From: Janthinobacterium agaricidamnosum NBRC 102515 = DSM 9628
Lineage (GTDB): Bacteria; Pseudomonadota; Gammaproteobacteria; Burkholderiales; Burkholderiaceae_D
DNA length: 64,000 nt
Direction: 5' to 3'
NCBI RefSeq assembly: GCF_000723165.1
Contig: NZ_HG322949.1
Location: 1,357,253 to 1,421,252, forward strand
Below, in pieces: positions 8,345-16,923 of the stretch. Position 1 is the stretch's first letter. Each line of letters opens with the position of its first letter. The position numbers were made by a program, and so were the translations under genes. The notes under the pieces were generated by a model. That model had not been told where the DNA came from, searched no databases, and was given only the letters and a program-made list of their open reading frames with translations.

Positions 8345-9697
8345 TCAGGCGAAGGTATCGACCATGCCCTGCGACGCGCTGCGGCTGACCGAACCGGCCG
8401 TGCGCGCCGTGCCATCGGCGCCGTCGCCATCGCCGCCAGTGCCGTTACCCCGGCCATTGCCGCCGTTATTGCCGGCAAAGCGGGCCTGGGTATTGGCCTG
8501 GTTTTGCTGTTCCTGGGTGCCGGCCGACACGGTGGCGCTGCCGAACTGGATGCCGGCGTCGCTCATGATTTCGCGCAATCGCGGCAATGCCGCTTCCAGC
8601 GCCTGGCGCACTTCCGGCTGCGACGACGTAAAGGCGGCGTCGGTTTGCTCGTTAGTCACTTTCAGCACGACTTGCAGCGGGCCCAGATCGGGCGGATTCA
8701 GCGTCAGCGTGGCGCTGTGATCGCCGCCGCCAACCATCCAGACGATTTTCTGGCCCAGTTGCTGGTCCCAGGCCGGCGTGCCGACCCGGCCATTCAATTT
8801 ATCGGCTGGAATCGCGGCGGCCGCTTCGGCGATGTGCAGCGCGGCCTGTTGCACCGGCGCCGCGATTTTGCTGGCGTCGGGCAAGGCGTCCTTGATCAGC
8901 GCTGTCGCGTCGGCCTGGCCTTCCTTGGTTTTGAGGGCGCTCAACTGGGCCTGGTCGAGCTGCAATTTACCGGCCTCGGCCTTGCCTTGGGTGGCGTCGG
9001 CGGCTGCCTGGGCCGTGCCGGCCTTGGCTTGCGCCGCTTCCAGCCCTGCCGCGAAGTCGCCGCTGTCGGCTGCGCCGTCCGTCTTGCCAGCGTCGCCGCT
9101 GACCACCAGGCCTGGCCTGGCCTTGCCGGCCGCCGCCGTATCGACGATGGCCGCTCCGGATTTGGCAAGTTTCAAGCCGGCCGCCGCACTGTCTTGCTTA
9201 GTTTGTATTATTTCTTGCGCCGTGGCGGCATCGGCCGCATCGGCCGGCTTGGCCAAAGGAGCGATCGCCTGTTTCATGCTGGCCACCAGGGCCAGCAAGT
9301 CGCTTGCCGGATCGGCGACCGCCACTTGCTTGTCGCTGTCATCCTGTTTGTCGCTATCGCCGCTCTTGGCGGCGGTGGTTTGATCGCCGGCGGCAGGCTT
9401 GGTTTCGGCGGGCTGCGCCGCTTGCGGCTGGCCAGCCTGCGGCGGCGCTTCGGCCGCTTTGCTGTCGCTGGCCTGGACCGGCTTGCCGTTGGCCGGCGGC
9501 GCTGGCGGCGCCGGTGCTTTAGGCGCCTGCGCGGTATTGCTGGCCTGGGTCTGCTTATTCAGCGCCTGGCGCTGCTCCATCTGACGCGCCAGCGTGCGCT
9601 GGAAATCAGCGTCGGCGCTGCCCATGGCGCTGCTGTTCTTCGGCTGCGGAGTCGGGGCCGGGCTGCTCGGCTGAACTTGAGAAATCGGGGTTTGCAT
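8345..9697 (-). CDS. fliK: Flagellar hook-length control protein FliK
   Basis: FliK (450 aa) is the secreted ruler that sets hook length and switches export specificity through FlhB. The first 300 residues are low-complexity Ala/Gln/Lys/Asp, as usual for the ruler part. The C-terminal domain is conserved: WDQQLGQKIVWMVGGGDHSA, then LTLNPPDLGPLQVVLKVTNE and QPEVRQALEAALPRLREIMS. The C-terminal tail is Gly/Asn-rich. It lies after fliJ on the same strand with a 56-base gap, the standard fliF-G-H-I-J-K order. A second FliK-like gene is at 16904-18094. Confidence 0.93.
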   Translation of the reverse strand: MQTPISQVQPSSPAPTPQPKNSSAMGSADADFQRTLARQMEQRQALNKQTQASNTAQAPKAPAPPAPPANGKPVQASDSKAAEAPPQAGQPQAAQPAETKPAAGDQTTAAKSGDSDKQDDSDKQVAVADPASDLLALVASMKQAIAPLAKPADAADAATAQEIIQTKQDSAAAGLKLAKSGAAIVDTAAAGKARPGLVVSGDAGKTDGAADSGDFAAGLEAAQAKAGTAQAAADATQGKAEAGKLQLDQAQLSALKTKEGQADATALIKDALPDASKIAAPVQQAALHIAEAAAAIPADKLNGRVGTPAWDQQLGQKIVWMVGGGDHSATLTLNPPDLGPLQVVLKVTNEQTDAAFTSSQPEVRQALEAALPRLREIMSDAGIQFGSATVSAGTQEQQNQANTQARFAGNNGGNGRGNGTGGDGDGADGTARTAGSVSRSASQGMVDTFA

Positions 9698-9753
9698 GGA
9701 TGCGCCGCTAATAAAGAGTGTTGAACCGATCGGTTTGCTGGCCTGGTGCGCTG

Positions 9754-10194
9754 TCAGCGTTTGTAATACGCTTGCCGCGCCGCATGTTCGTCCATCGCTT
9801 TCTGGTCACGCTTGTTTTCCAGCTTTAACGCATGTTCCTGCGCCCGGGTATCGAGCGTGGTGTACGACATGCGCTTGCGTTCGGCGGCTTGCCAGGCGGT
9901 TTTTTCCTGGTCGCTGCGCACGCGCGCAAAATTCACGACTTCCTGTTGCCCGAGAATAGCGCTGTCGAGCTTGCCCATGAAGGCCTGGAAATTACGATAG
10001 GCCATAGGCGTCATGCCATCCGCCATCGTCGCCTGGAAACGCTGCGCGTAATCCTCGCGGTAGTTGGCCAGCATGTCGAGCTTTTGCTGGCTGTCATCGA
10101 CCGCTTTTAATGCCGCGCCAAGGCGCTTCGCAGCGTCGTCCGTTTCGCGCTGTGCCAGATCGATCAGTGTTTCTAGTTGGGAACGTGAAGCCAT
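9754..10194 (-). CDS. fliJ: Flagellar export chaperone/stalk protein FliJ
   Basis: FliJ (146 aa) is the coiled-coil stalk that inserts into the FliI hexamer and links it to FlhA. The whole protein is predicted antiparallel coiled coil (LETLIDLAQRETDDAAKRLG at the start, RDQKAMDEHAARQAYYKR at the end). Length and position (between fliI and fliK) match the family. Starts 32 bases after the fliI stop. Confidence 0.92.
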   Translation of the reverse strand: MASRSQLETLIDLAQRETDDAAKRLGAALKAVDDSQQKLDMLANYREDYAQRFQATMADGMTPMAYRNFQAFMGKLDSAILGQQEVVNFARVRSDQEKTAWQAAERKRMSYTTLDTRAQEHALKLENKRDQKAMDEHAARQAYYKR

Positions 10195-10226
10195 GATGAA
10201 TTATAGGCCGCTTAGATTGCCGGTGA

Positions 10227-11621
10227 TCACTCGAATAGAGCGGTAAGTTGCTCCAAGCTCTCGGTCATGCCCACTCTTTCCGTGATTTGCTGTTGCAAAA
10301 ACGCCTCAATCTTTTCATGCAGCGCAATCGCCTGGTCCAATACCGGATCGGTGCCGGGGCTGTAGGCGCCGACGCTGATCAAGTCGCGGCTGCGCTCATA
10401 GCGCGAATACAATTGTTTCAGGCGGCGGGCTTTTTGCTGGTGTTCATGGCTGGTGATCGAGTGGGCCGCCCGCGAAATCGATTGTTCGATATCGATCGCC
10501 GGGTAATGGCCGGCTTCGGCCAGGCGCCGGTTCAGCACGATATGGCCATCCAGGATCGCCCGGGCCGAATCGGCGATCGGATCTTGCTGGTCGTCGCCCT
10601 CGGTCAGCACGGTATAAAACGCGGTGATCGAACCGCCGCCTTCCTCGCCATTGCCGGCCCGCTCGACCAGCACCGGCAATTTGGCGAACACCGATGGCGG
10701 ATAGCCCTTGGTGGCCGGCGGTTCGCCGATCGCCAGCGCGATTTCGCGCTGCGCCATCGCGTAGCGGGTCAGCGAATCCATGATCAGCAACACGTTTTGG
10801 CCCTGGTCGCGGAAATATTCGGCGATCGCGGTGGCGTAGGCCGCGCCTTGCAGGCGCATCAGCGGCGGCGTGTCGGCCGGCGCCGCCACCACCACCGAGC
10901 GGGCCAGGCCGTCGGCGCCGAGGATTTGCTCGATGAATTCCTTCACTTCGCGGCCCCGTTCGCCGATCAGGCCGACCACGATCACGTCGGCTTCGGTGTA
11001 GCGCGCCATCATGCCCAGCAGCACGCTCTTGCCGACGCCGGAACCGGCGAACAAGCCCATGCGCTGGCCGCGTCCGACGGTCAGCATGCTGTTGATCGAG
11101 CGCACCCCGACATCGAGCGTATCGACAATCGGCGCGCGCCCCAGCGGATTGGCGGGGCGCACATTGATCGGCGCGCTGTCGGCGGTGTGCAGCGGACCGA
11201 GCTGGTCCAGCGGGCGGCCGGCGCCATCGAGCACGCGGCCCAGCAATTGCGGGCCGACCGGCAAGTGGCGGGCCCGGTCGCTGGGGCGGCGGCGTGGATG
11301 GGCCACGCTGCCGGGACGCGGAATCGCCGGTTCGACCGGAAACACCCGGGTGCCGGGGATAATCCCTTCGACATCGCTTTGCGGCATCAGGAACAAGCGG
11401 TCGCCGTCAAACCCGACCACTTCGGCCTCGACCCGGCCGCCATTCGGCAGCGGCACGGTGCACGCGGCGCCGACCGCCAGCCGCAGGCCGACCGCTTCCA
11501 TCACCAGGCCGGCGACCCGGGTCACCCGGCCGGAAATTTGCATCGGTTCGACGAAACCGGCCACCGCATCGCAATCGTGCAGGAAAGCGGCCCAGCGCGC
11601 CACGTGCGGATTGCCGCTCAC
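10227..11621 (-). CDS. fliI: Flagellum-specific ATPase FliI
   Basis: FliI is the F1-beta-like ATPase of the flagellar export apparatus. Visible motifs are the P-loop ([20 protein letters not shown]), the Walker B region ([20 protein letters not shown]) and the substrate-export region [20 protein letters not shown]. The frame can extend to a TTG at 11633, but a GTG at 11621 overlaps the fliH stop by 4 bases (GTGA), a typical coupled start, and gives 464 aa. It acts with FliH (regulator) and FliJ (stalk), both adjacent. Confidence 0.95.
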   Translation of the reverse strand: MSGNPHVARWAAFLHDCDAVAGFVEPMQISGRVTRVAGLVMEAVGLRLAVGAACTVPLPNGGRVEAEVVGFDGDRLFLMPQSDVEGIIPGTRVFPVEPAIPRPGSVAHPRRRPSDRARHLPVGPQLLGRVLDGAGRPLDQLGPLHTADSAPINVRPANPLGRAPIVDTLDVGVRSINSMLTVGRGQRMGLFAGSGVGKSVLLGMMARYTEADVIVVGLIGERGREVKEFIEQILGADGLARSVVVAAPADTPPLMRLQGAAYATAIAEYFRDQGQNVLLIMDSLTRYAMAQREIALAIGEPPATKGYPPSVFAKLPVLVERAGNGEEGGGSITAFYTVLTEGDDQQDPIADSARAILDGHIVLNRRLAEAGHYPAIDIEQSISRAAHSITSHEHQQKARRLKQLYSRYERSRDLISVGAYSPGTDPVLDQAIALHEKIEAFLQQQITERVGMTESLEQLTALFE

Positions 11622-12355
11622 GGCGCCAGCCAATCGAGATCCTTGCCCAGCGCGTGGGTCAGGCGCTGCCAGCGGGCCGACGTCTGGGCGTCGATCTGGT
11701 TGCTGGCGGTATCGATCTTGCAGCCGCCGCGTTCGACGGCTGGATCTTCGATGACGCGCCAGCCGGCCTTGTCGAGTTCTTCGGCGATGCCGTCGCGTAC
11801 CACTTGCGCATCGTCGGGATGAAGCATCAGCAAGGCCGGCTGTTGCAGCACCGGCAAATATTCGATCGCTTCGCGCACCACCGGCAACACCAGTTCCGGG
11901 CGCACCGGCAACGCGGTTTTCAGCATGATCTTGGCCATGTGCAAGGACAAGTCCAGCACTTCATTGGCGATCAACTGGTCGGCCCCGGCCAGCGCGGCGC
12001 CGAATTCCCGGGCCAGTGTTTGCAGGTGCAGCAATTCGGCTTGCGCCGCGGCTTTCCCTTCGGCATACGATTGCGCATGGCCGGCGGCATGGCCATCGGC
12101 GTGTCCGGCGGCCCGGCCGGCATCGTAACCTTCGGCGCGGGCCTGCTCGCGGATCGCATCGAGTTCTTGCTGGGTCGGATGTTCCAGCGGCGGCGCCGCG
12201 TCGGCGTATTGCTCTTGCTGTATGACTTCCTGCAAGGCCGCGCGTTCCTGTTCCTGCGCCTTGCGTGCCTCGACGACGCTGGGACGGTCGTCGCCAAAGG
12301 ACGTCATCTCCCAGCGCTGGTAAGCGGTTTGCTGCTCTTTTGGTAAATTAGACAA
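11618..12355 (-). CDS. fliH: Flagellar assembly protein FliH
   Basis: FliH (245 aa) is the regulatory subunit that dimerises and binds FliI and FliN. The N-terminus contains the [10 protein letters not shown] segment common in betaproteobacterial FliH. The middle has the GxxxG-like repeats typical of FliH ([20 protein letters not shown]), and the C-terminus a V-ATPase E-subunit-like domain. The frame begins with TTG overlapping the fliG end by 8 bases. The next Met is 16 residues in and would cut off the AYQRWE motif, so the TTG start is kept. Confidence 0.93.
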   Translation of the reverse strand: MSNLPKEQQTAYQRWEMTSFGDDRPSVVEARKAQEQERAALQEVIQQEQYADAAPPLEHPTQQELDAIREQARAEGYDAGRAAGHADGHAAGHAQSYAEGKAAAQAELLHLQTLAREFGAALAGADQLIANEVLDLSLHMAKIMLKTALPVRPELVLPVVREAIEYLPVLQQPALLMLHPDDAQVVRDGIAEELDKAGWRVIEDPAVERGGCKIDTASNQIDAQTSARWQRLTHALGKDLDWLAP

Positions 12356-13346
12356 ACGAATCCTCGCCTTTGCCGCCTAATACGATCTGCCCCTCGTCCG
12401 CCAGGCGGCGCACGATTTGCAGGATTTGCTTTTGCTGCGCCTCGACTTCGGACAGGCGCACCGGTCCTTTCGATTCCAGGTCTTCGCGCATCATTTCGCC
12501 GGCGCGCTGCGACATATTCTTGAAGATCTTGTCGCGCAACTCTTGCGACGCGCCCTTCAAGGCGATGATCAGCATTTCCGACTGGACTTCGCGCAACAGC
12601 AGCTGGATGCCGCGGTCGTCGATATCGATGACGTTGTCGAACACGAACATTTCGTCCATGATCTTTTGCGCCATATCGTTATCGTAATTCTTGATATTGT
12701 CCATCACCGAGCCTTCTTGCTCGCCGCTCATGAAGTTCAGGATCTCGGCCGCGGCGCGCACCCCGCCCAGCGACGATTTCTTGATATTTTCATTGCCGGA
12801 CAACAGTTTCGTCAACACGTCGTTCAGTTCGCGCAGCGCGGCCGGCTGCACCCCGTCCAGCGTGGCGATGCGCAACACCACGTCGTTGCGCAGCCGGTCG
12901 GTGAAGTGGCCGAGGATTTCGCAGGCCTGGTCGCGTTCCAGGTGGACCAGGATGGTGGCGATGATTTGCGGATGTTCGTTGCGGATCAGCTCGGATACCG
13001 ATTGCGAATCCATCCATTTCAGCGATTCGATGCCGGAGGCGTCCTTGCCGCCCAATATGCGCGACAGCAACACCGACGCCTTGTCGTCGCCCAGCGCCTT
13101 GGTCAGCACCTGGCGGATGTATTCGTCGGAATCGAGGCCGACGGTGGAATTGAGTTGGGTTTGCGAGCGGAAGTCGTCCAGCACCTCGACCACCTGGTCG
13201 TGCGCGATGCCCTTCATGGTCGCCATCGCGGCGCCCAGTTTCAGCACTTCGCGCGGGCCGAGGAATTTCATCACTTCGGCCGCTTCGCTTTCGCCCATCG
13301 CCAGCATCAGGATGGCGGCTTTTTGCAGCCCTGTCGTTTCAGTCAT
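12348..13346 (-). CDS. fliG: Flagellar motor switch protein FliG
   Basis: FliG (332 aa, normal length) is the upper C-ring subunit that contacts the stator. The N-terminal domain (LQKAAILMLAMGESEAAEVM) binds FliF. The middle carries the EHPQ motif (RNEHPQIIATILVHLERDQA), and the C-terminal torque helix shows the charged pattern MFVFDNVIDIDDRGIQLLLR. The start overlaps the end of fliF by 8 bases, and fliH overlaps its own end, so the three are tightly coupled. Confidence 0.97.
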   Translation of the reverse strand: MTETTGLQKAAILMLAMGESEAAEVMKFLGPREVLKLGAAMATMKGIAHDQVVEVLDDFRSQTQLNSTVGLDSDEYIRQVLTKALGDDKASVLLSRILGGKDASGIESLKWMDSQSVSELIRNEHPQIIATILVHLERDQACEILGHFTDRLRNDVVLRIATLDGVQPAALRELNDVLTKLLSGNENIKKSSLGGVRAAAEILNFMSGEQEGSVMDNIKNYDNDMAQKIMDEMFVFDNVIDIDDRGIQLLLREVQSEMLIIALKGASQELRDKIFKNMSQRAGEMMREDLESKGPVRLSEVEAQQKQILQIVRRLADEGQIVLGGKGEDSFV

Positions 13347-15054
13347 TATTGCCTACCCATGCTTTGATCACGTTGGCCACCACCCGTGGATCTTCCTGCG
13401 CCAGCTTCTTGGCCATCGCCAGGTTGTCGCGGTAGCCGCGGGCGGTGTCTTCTTCCATTCTTTCCAGCTCTTTTTCGGTCAGCAAGACTTCGTTTTCTTC
13501 GCCATCCTTGCTCAGCACCGGTTCTTCCGGCGGCGGCGCGGCGGCGAAATCGTCGATCTTGCGGAATACCGGGCGCATCATCGGACGCACGATCTTGATG
13601 AATAAATACAGCAAAATCAAGGCGGTGATCAGGAATTTCGCCAATTCCTTGGCCAGCGGCAAGTTTGCCGCATCGCGCCACCAGTCCACGGCCGCCTCCG
13701 GCGCACGGTCGATGCCGTCGAACGGCGAATTGGCGACGCTGAAACTGTCGCCCCGTTCCTTGTTGTAGCCCATGGCTTCCTTGACCAGGTTATTGATCTG
13801 CGCCATTTCCGCATCCGGGATCGGCTTGACCGTGACCTTGCCATTCTGGTCGACGCTGCGGCGGTAATTGACCACCACCGCGACCGACAGCCGGCGCAAG
13901 CCGCCCATCGATTTCTGTTCGTAGCGGACGGTTTTATCGACCTCGTAATTGGTGGTCGCATCCTTGTGCGTCGGCAAGGCCGGCGCCGGGGCAGGGGCGC
14001 CGGTCGGCGCGGCGGCCGTCAGCGGCGCGGTAGCCACGCCCGGCGGCTGGTTCGACAGCGCGCCCGGCACGCCGGACGGGTTGGCATTGCCGCCGCCGCT
14101 GGTTTCACTGGTTTGCTGGCTGCGGATCGCCGACGCTTCCGGCGGCGAATTCGGCTTGTAGGTTTCTGCCGCTTGCTCGGTTTGCGAAAAATCGACATCG
14201 GCGGTCGCTTCGGCGCGTACATTGCCTTGCCCCACGATCGGCAGCAGGATCGATTCGATCTGCTTGTTCACGCTTTGCTGCAACTGCTGCACATACTTCA
14301 GCTGGTTCGGATCGAGATTCTTGCCGTTCAGCTTATCCTTGTCGCGGTTCTGGTCGGACAGCAAATTGCCGGCCTGGTCGACAATCGTCACATTGGCTGG
14401 CAGCAATTCCGGCACGCTGGAGGCGACCAGGTGCACGATGGCGCTCACTTGCAATTGATCGAGCGCGCGGCCGGGACGCAGGTTCAGCAGCACCGACGCG
14501 GTCGGTTTTTGCTGGTCGCGCACGAATACCGACGGCTTCGGCAGCGCCAGGTGGACCCGCGCCGTATCGACCGCCGATACGGATTCGATCGATTTGGCCA
14601 GTTCGCCTTCCAGCGCGCGCTGGAAATTGACTTGCTCCAGGAATTGCGACACGCCCAGTTTCTGGTTTTCCATCAGCTCGAAACCGACATTGCCGCCCTT
14701 CGGCAAGCCTTGCGCCGCCAGTTTCAGGCGCGCATCGTGGACTTGCTCGGCCGGCACCAGGATCGCGCCGCCGCCTTCGGAAAACTTGTGCTTGATGCCG
14801 AGCTGGTCGAGCGAGGCGGTGATGGCGCCGCCGTCGCGGTCGGTGAAATTGGAAAACAGCACGCGGTATTCCGGCGGCTGGTTCCACATATACAGCGCCA
14901 CGCCGACGGCGATCAGTGCCGCGACGCCCAATCCGCGCAAGAAATTCTTGCCCATCGGACTTTGCGCAAAATTCTGCATCGATTGCATAGGCGTCGGTGC
15001 GGGCAAGGCCGGCGCCGGCGGGGTGTTCAATTGAAGGTCTTCGGCTACAGCCAT
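13339..15054 (-). CDS. fliF: Flagellar MS-ring protein FliF
   Basis: FliF (571 aa) forms the MS-ring base of the flagellum. Two transmembrane segments (near residues 45-63, FLRGLGVAALIAVGVALYMW, and near 470-490, FLITALILLYLFIKIVRPMM) flank the ring-building motifs. YscJ/FliF-type stretches such as ELAKSIESVSAVDTARVHLA are clear. The FliG-binding C-terminus is acidic and includes LTEKELERMEEDTARGYRDN. The frame extends to 15129, but the ATG at 15054 (MAVAEDLQLNTPPAP) gives a normal N-terminus and is chosen. First gene of the fliF-G-H-I-J-K run, divergent from fliE. Confidence 0.95.
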   Translation of the reverse strand: MAVAEDLQLNTPPAPALPAPTPMQSMQNFAQSPMGKNFLRGLGVAALIAVGVALYMWNQPPEYRVLFSNFTDRDGGAITASLDQLGIKHKFSEGGGAILVPAEQVHDARLKLAAQGLPKGGNVGFELMENQKLGVSQFLEQVNFQRALEGELAKSIESVSAVDTARVHLALPKPSVFVRDQQKPTASVLLNLRPGRALDQLQVSAIVHLVASSVPELLPANVTIVDQAGNLLSDQNRDKDKLNGKNLDPNQLKYVQQLQQSVNKQIESILLPIVGQGNVRAEATADVDFSQTEQAAETYKPNSPPEASAIRSQQTSETSGGGNANPSGVPGALSNQPPGVATAPLTAAAPTGAPAPAPALPTHKDATTNYEVDKTVRYEQKSMGGLRRLSVAVVVNYRRSVDQNGKVTVKPIPDAEMAQINNLVKEAMGYNKERGDSFSVANSPFDGIDRAPEAAVDWWRDAANLPLAKELAKFLITALILLYLFIKIVRPMMRPVFRKIDDFAAAPPPEEPVLSKDGEENEVLLTEKELERMEEDTARGYRDNLAMAKKLAQEDPRVVANVIKAWVGNND

Positions 15055-15323
15055 GGTCGGTTTCCGAACGCGTCGTTTTAAGTGGTCAGGGAGCCAAGCC
15101 ACGCTGGAGGCTTGGATGAATAAACACAATTATCCGGTAACGTCACGGCCTTTCATCGTTAAAACAGAGCGGCATTTTGCCCACTGCTCGGCCTAGCAGC
15201 TTGCCGCCCGGCTGATATTGTGGAAGCCTGGCAACGTGGGTATGCACCATTGTACCCGGCGTTGCCTGGACGGCCAGGGTTTTGTTCTCTGGCAGCAACA
15301 AATACAGGAAGCGGGAGGCGAGT
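15055..15323. promoter_or_regulatory. Divergent fliF / fliE intergenic region
   Basis: A 269-base gap separates the divergent starts of fliF (-) and fliE (+), so class II flagellar promoters for both directions must lie here. I could not assign a convincing sigma-70, sigma-54 or FlhDC site by eye, so the call is based on arrangement only. Confidence 0.4.
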
Positions 15324-15674
15324 GTGAAAACAGGCGGCATGGGCGGTATCGACAGTAGCCGGATCGAGGCAATGATTGCCCAATTGAAGGCAGCGGCGAC
15401 GCGCCCTCAGGCGGCAGTGCCGTCTATCCAGACGGAAAGTCCGGCAAGCAAGGTCAATTTTTCAGATGCATTAAAGGGCGCGCTGGAGTCGGTCAGCGCA
15501 TCGCAGAAGTCGTCAGCCGAACTGGGCAAGCGTTTCACGATGGGCGACGACAGCGTCAGCCTGTCGGACGTGATGATCGCCGGCCAGAAATCGAGCATCG
15601 AATTCCAGGCCAGCGTACAGGTGCGCAATAAACTGGTACAGGCTTACCACGAAATCATGAATATGCAAGTGTAG
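15324..15674 (+). CDS. fliE: Flagellar hook-basal body complex protein FliE
   Basis: FliE (116 aa) is the adaptor between the MS-ring and the rod. The C-terminal half is characteristic: FSDALKGALESVSASQKSSA, then DVMIAGQKSSIEFQASVQVR and NKLVQAYHEIMNMQV. The start is a GTG at 15324 preceded by GGGAGG at 5-base spacing. The ATG at 15339 is 20 bases from that site, and the more upstream frame is unsupported. fliE is alone on the + strand, divergent from fliF, as in many betaproteobacteria. A long inverted repeat follows it. Confidence 0.94.
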   Translation: MKTGGMGGIDSSRIEAMIAQLKAAATRPQAAVPSIQTESPASKVNFSDALKGALESVSASQKSSAELGKRFTMGDDSVSLSDVMIAGQKSSIEFQASVQVRNKLVQAYHEIMNMQV

Positions 15675-15678
15675 CGCC

Positions 15679-15764
15679 TCGCGCAAGGCGCCCAGGACTG
15701 CATTGCCTTGCCGACCATTCGTACTGTCTGCGGCAATGCGCCTTGTCCTGGGCGCCTTGCGCGA
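15679..15764. terminator. Long inverted repeat between convergent fliE and ycgR (bidirectional terminator candidate)
   Basis: A perfect 20-bp inverted repeat (15679-15698 with 15745-15764; arms TCGCGCAAGGCGCCCAGGAC and its complement) encloses a second 8-bp inverted repeat (15700-15707 with 15732-15739). It starts 5 bases after the fliE stop and ends 22 bases before the stop of the convergent ycgR-type gene. There is no strong T-run on either side, so it may block transcription by structure rather than as a classical intrinsic terminator. Confidence 0.65.
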
Positions 15765-15786
15765 CGCTCTTGTAAACCGTGGTGGT

Positions 15787-16548
15787 TCAGCCTAAACCGG
15801 TCAGGCGGGCGTTGCGTTCGCGTTCGAGGCGGGTGATGTAGCGCTGCACTTGCGCCAGCATGGCGCGCGGGATGTCGACGAATTGGCAGCCGAGACGCCG
15901 GTTCAGCTTGTTGTTCAGCAGGGTCATGTCCAGCGAGTTGCGGATCTGCAGGGTGGTCGTCACCAGGCCGATGTCCGGCAAGTCGATGCGGCAGCCGGGG
16001 TAGTCCTTGCCGATGGTGTCGCCCAGTATCAATTTATTGTCCAGTATCGCAATCCCGCCGCAACTGATGTCGGCCAGCGGGAACGGCGTGGCGGTGCCGC
16101 CCAGTTCCGGCGGCAGCGGGATGATGATGCGCACCGGGTTGCTGACCGGCGTGTTCATGCGGTAATACTCGCGCCGCTGCAAACGGATCAGGCTGGCCGG
16201 CAGCGCGATTTTCAGCGCCGCCGCATTGTCGTAGGTGCACTCCGATACCAATTGGCTGGAAAACAGGATGCGAATCTTGTCGAGCGTGGTTTCGAACGAG
16301 ATGTCGCTGGCCGCCGCGATGCGCCGGTTTTGTTCCGGACTGACCGAGCGGTCGAGGATTACGGTATTGTTGTCCGCATCGACTTCCAGGATCGACGTCA
16401 CGCACACATCGGCTTCGCCATGCACCAGCATGCGGATCAGCTGGTTTTTTTCGCCGATGCCGCGCAGCAGGGCGATAATTTCACGTCGTGATTCGACTTC
16501 AAAGTCATGCCAGTTTTCGAGGCCGGAATCCATAAAATGTGCTTGCAT
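15787..16548 (-). CDS. ycgR: YcgR-type flagellar brake protein (PilZ domain)
   Basis: This 253-aa protein has the YcgR two-domain layout: an N-terminal YcgR domain (about residues 10-115) and a C-terminal PilZ domain (about 120-240). The c-di-GMP-binding motifs are intact: an RxxxR-type motif in RREYYRMNTP and a D-x-S-x-x-G motif in LADISCGGIAI. In enterobacteria YcgR bound to c-di-GMP slows the motor through FliG/MotA. It ends the fliD-fliS-fliT-fliK2-flhB-like run, and a GGDEF enzyme is encoded nearby (29816-31435), so a local c-di-GMP brake circuit is plausible. Confidence 0.9.
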   Translation of the reverse strand: MQAHFMDSGLENWHDFEVESRREIIALLRGIGEKNQLIRMLVHGEADVCVTSILEVDADNNTVILDRSVSPEQNRRIAAASDISFETTLDKIRILFSSQLVSECTYDNAAALKIALPASLIRLQRREYYRMNTPVSNPVRIIIPLPPELGGTATPFPLADISCGGIAILDNKLILGDTIGKDYPGCRIDLPDIGLVTTTLQIRNSLDMTLLNNKLNRRLGCQFVDIPRAMLAQVQRYITRLERERNARLTGLG

Positions 16549-16584
16549 TGATGCCTGTCTCAGTACGATTGGAAGATGCGTTTA

Positions 16585-16923
16585 TTATTCGGGGGCGGCA
16601 GGAAGCGAGGCGCGCGTGTCCGGCGCTTCCGGCAATACGTCGCCGCTCTTTTGCGCAGATTCAATATGATATAACCACGCCAACAGTTCCGCAATCGCCC
16701 GGTACAGCGCCGGTGGAATTTCGCGGTCCAGGTCGACATCCATCAACAAAGACACCAATTCCTTCGATTCATGGACGAACACGCCATGTTCGCGGGCCCG
16801 TTCGATGATGTTGTCGGCGATTAAGCCGCTGCCTTTGGCGACCACCTTGGGGGCGCCTTCGCCATTCTGGTAAGCCAGCGCGACGGCATTTTGCAGCAAG
16901 CGCTTATTGCCCTGGTTCGACAT
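16585..16923 (-). CDS. FlhB C-terminal-domain-like protein (FlhX type)
   Basis: This 112-aa protein resembles only the cytoplasmic C-terminal domain of FlhB. Typical segments are AVALAYQNGEGAPKVVAKGS, ADNIIERAREHGVFVHESKE and DREIPPALYRAIAELLAWLY. The FlhB autocleavage NPTH motif is not present in this fragment. No membrane helices are seen. Stand-alone FlhB C-domain proteins (called FlhX or FhlB) are known to be able to substitute functionally for the FlhB C-terminus. It overlaps the 3' end of the FliK-like gene by 20 bases, so its products are coupled. This pairing suggests a role in export switching. Confidence 0.85.
   Translation of the reverse strand: MSNQGNKRLLQNAVALAYQNGEGAPKVVAKGSGLIADNIIERAREHGVFVHESKELVSLLMDVDLDREIPPALYRAIAELLAWLYHIESAQKSGDVLPEAPDTRASLPAAPE

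Noticed and set aside
15679..15764. The long inverted repeat as a CRISPR or attachment site
   Set aside because: It occurs once, has no spacer-repeat pattern and no integrase gene nearby. A transcription-stop structure between convergent genes is simpler.
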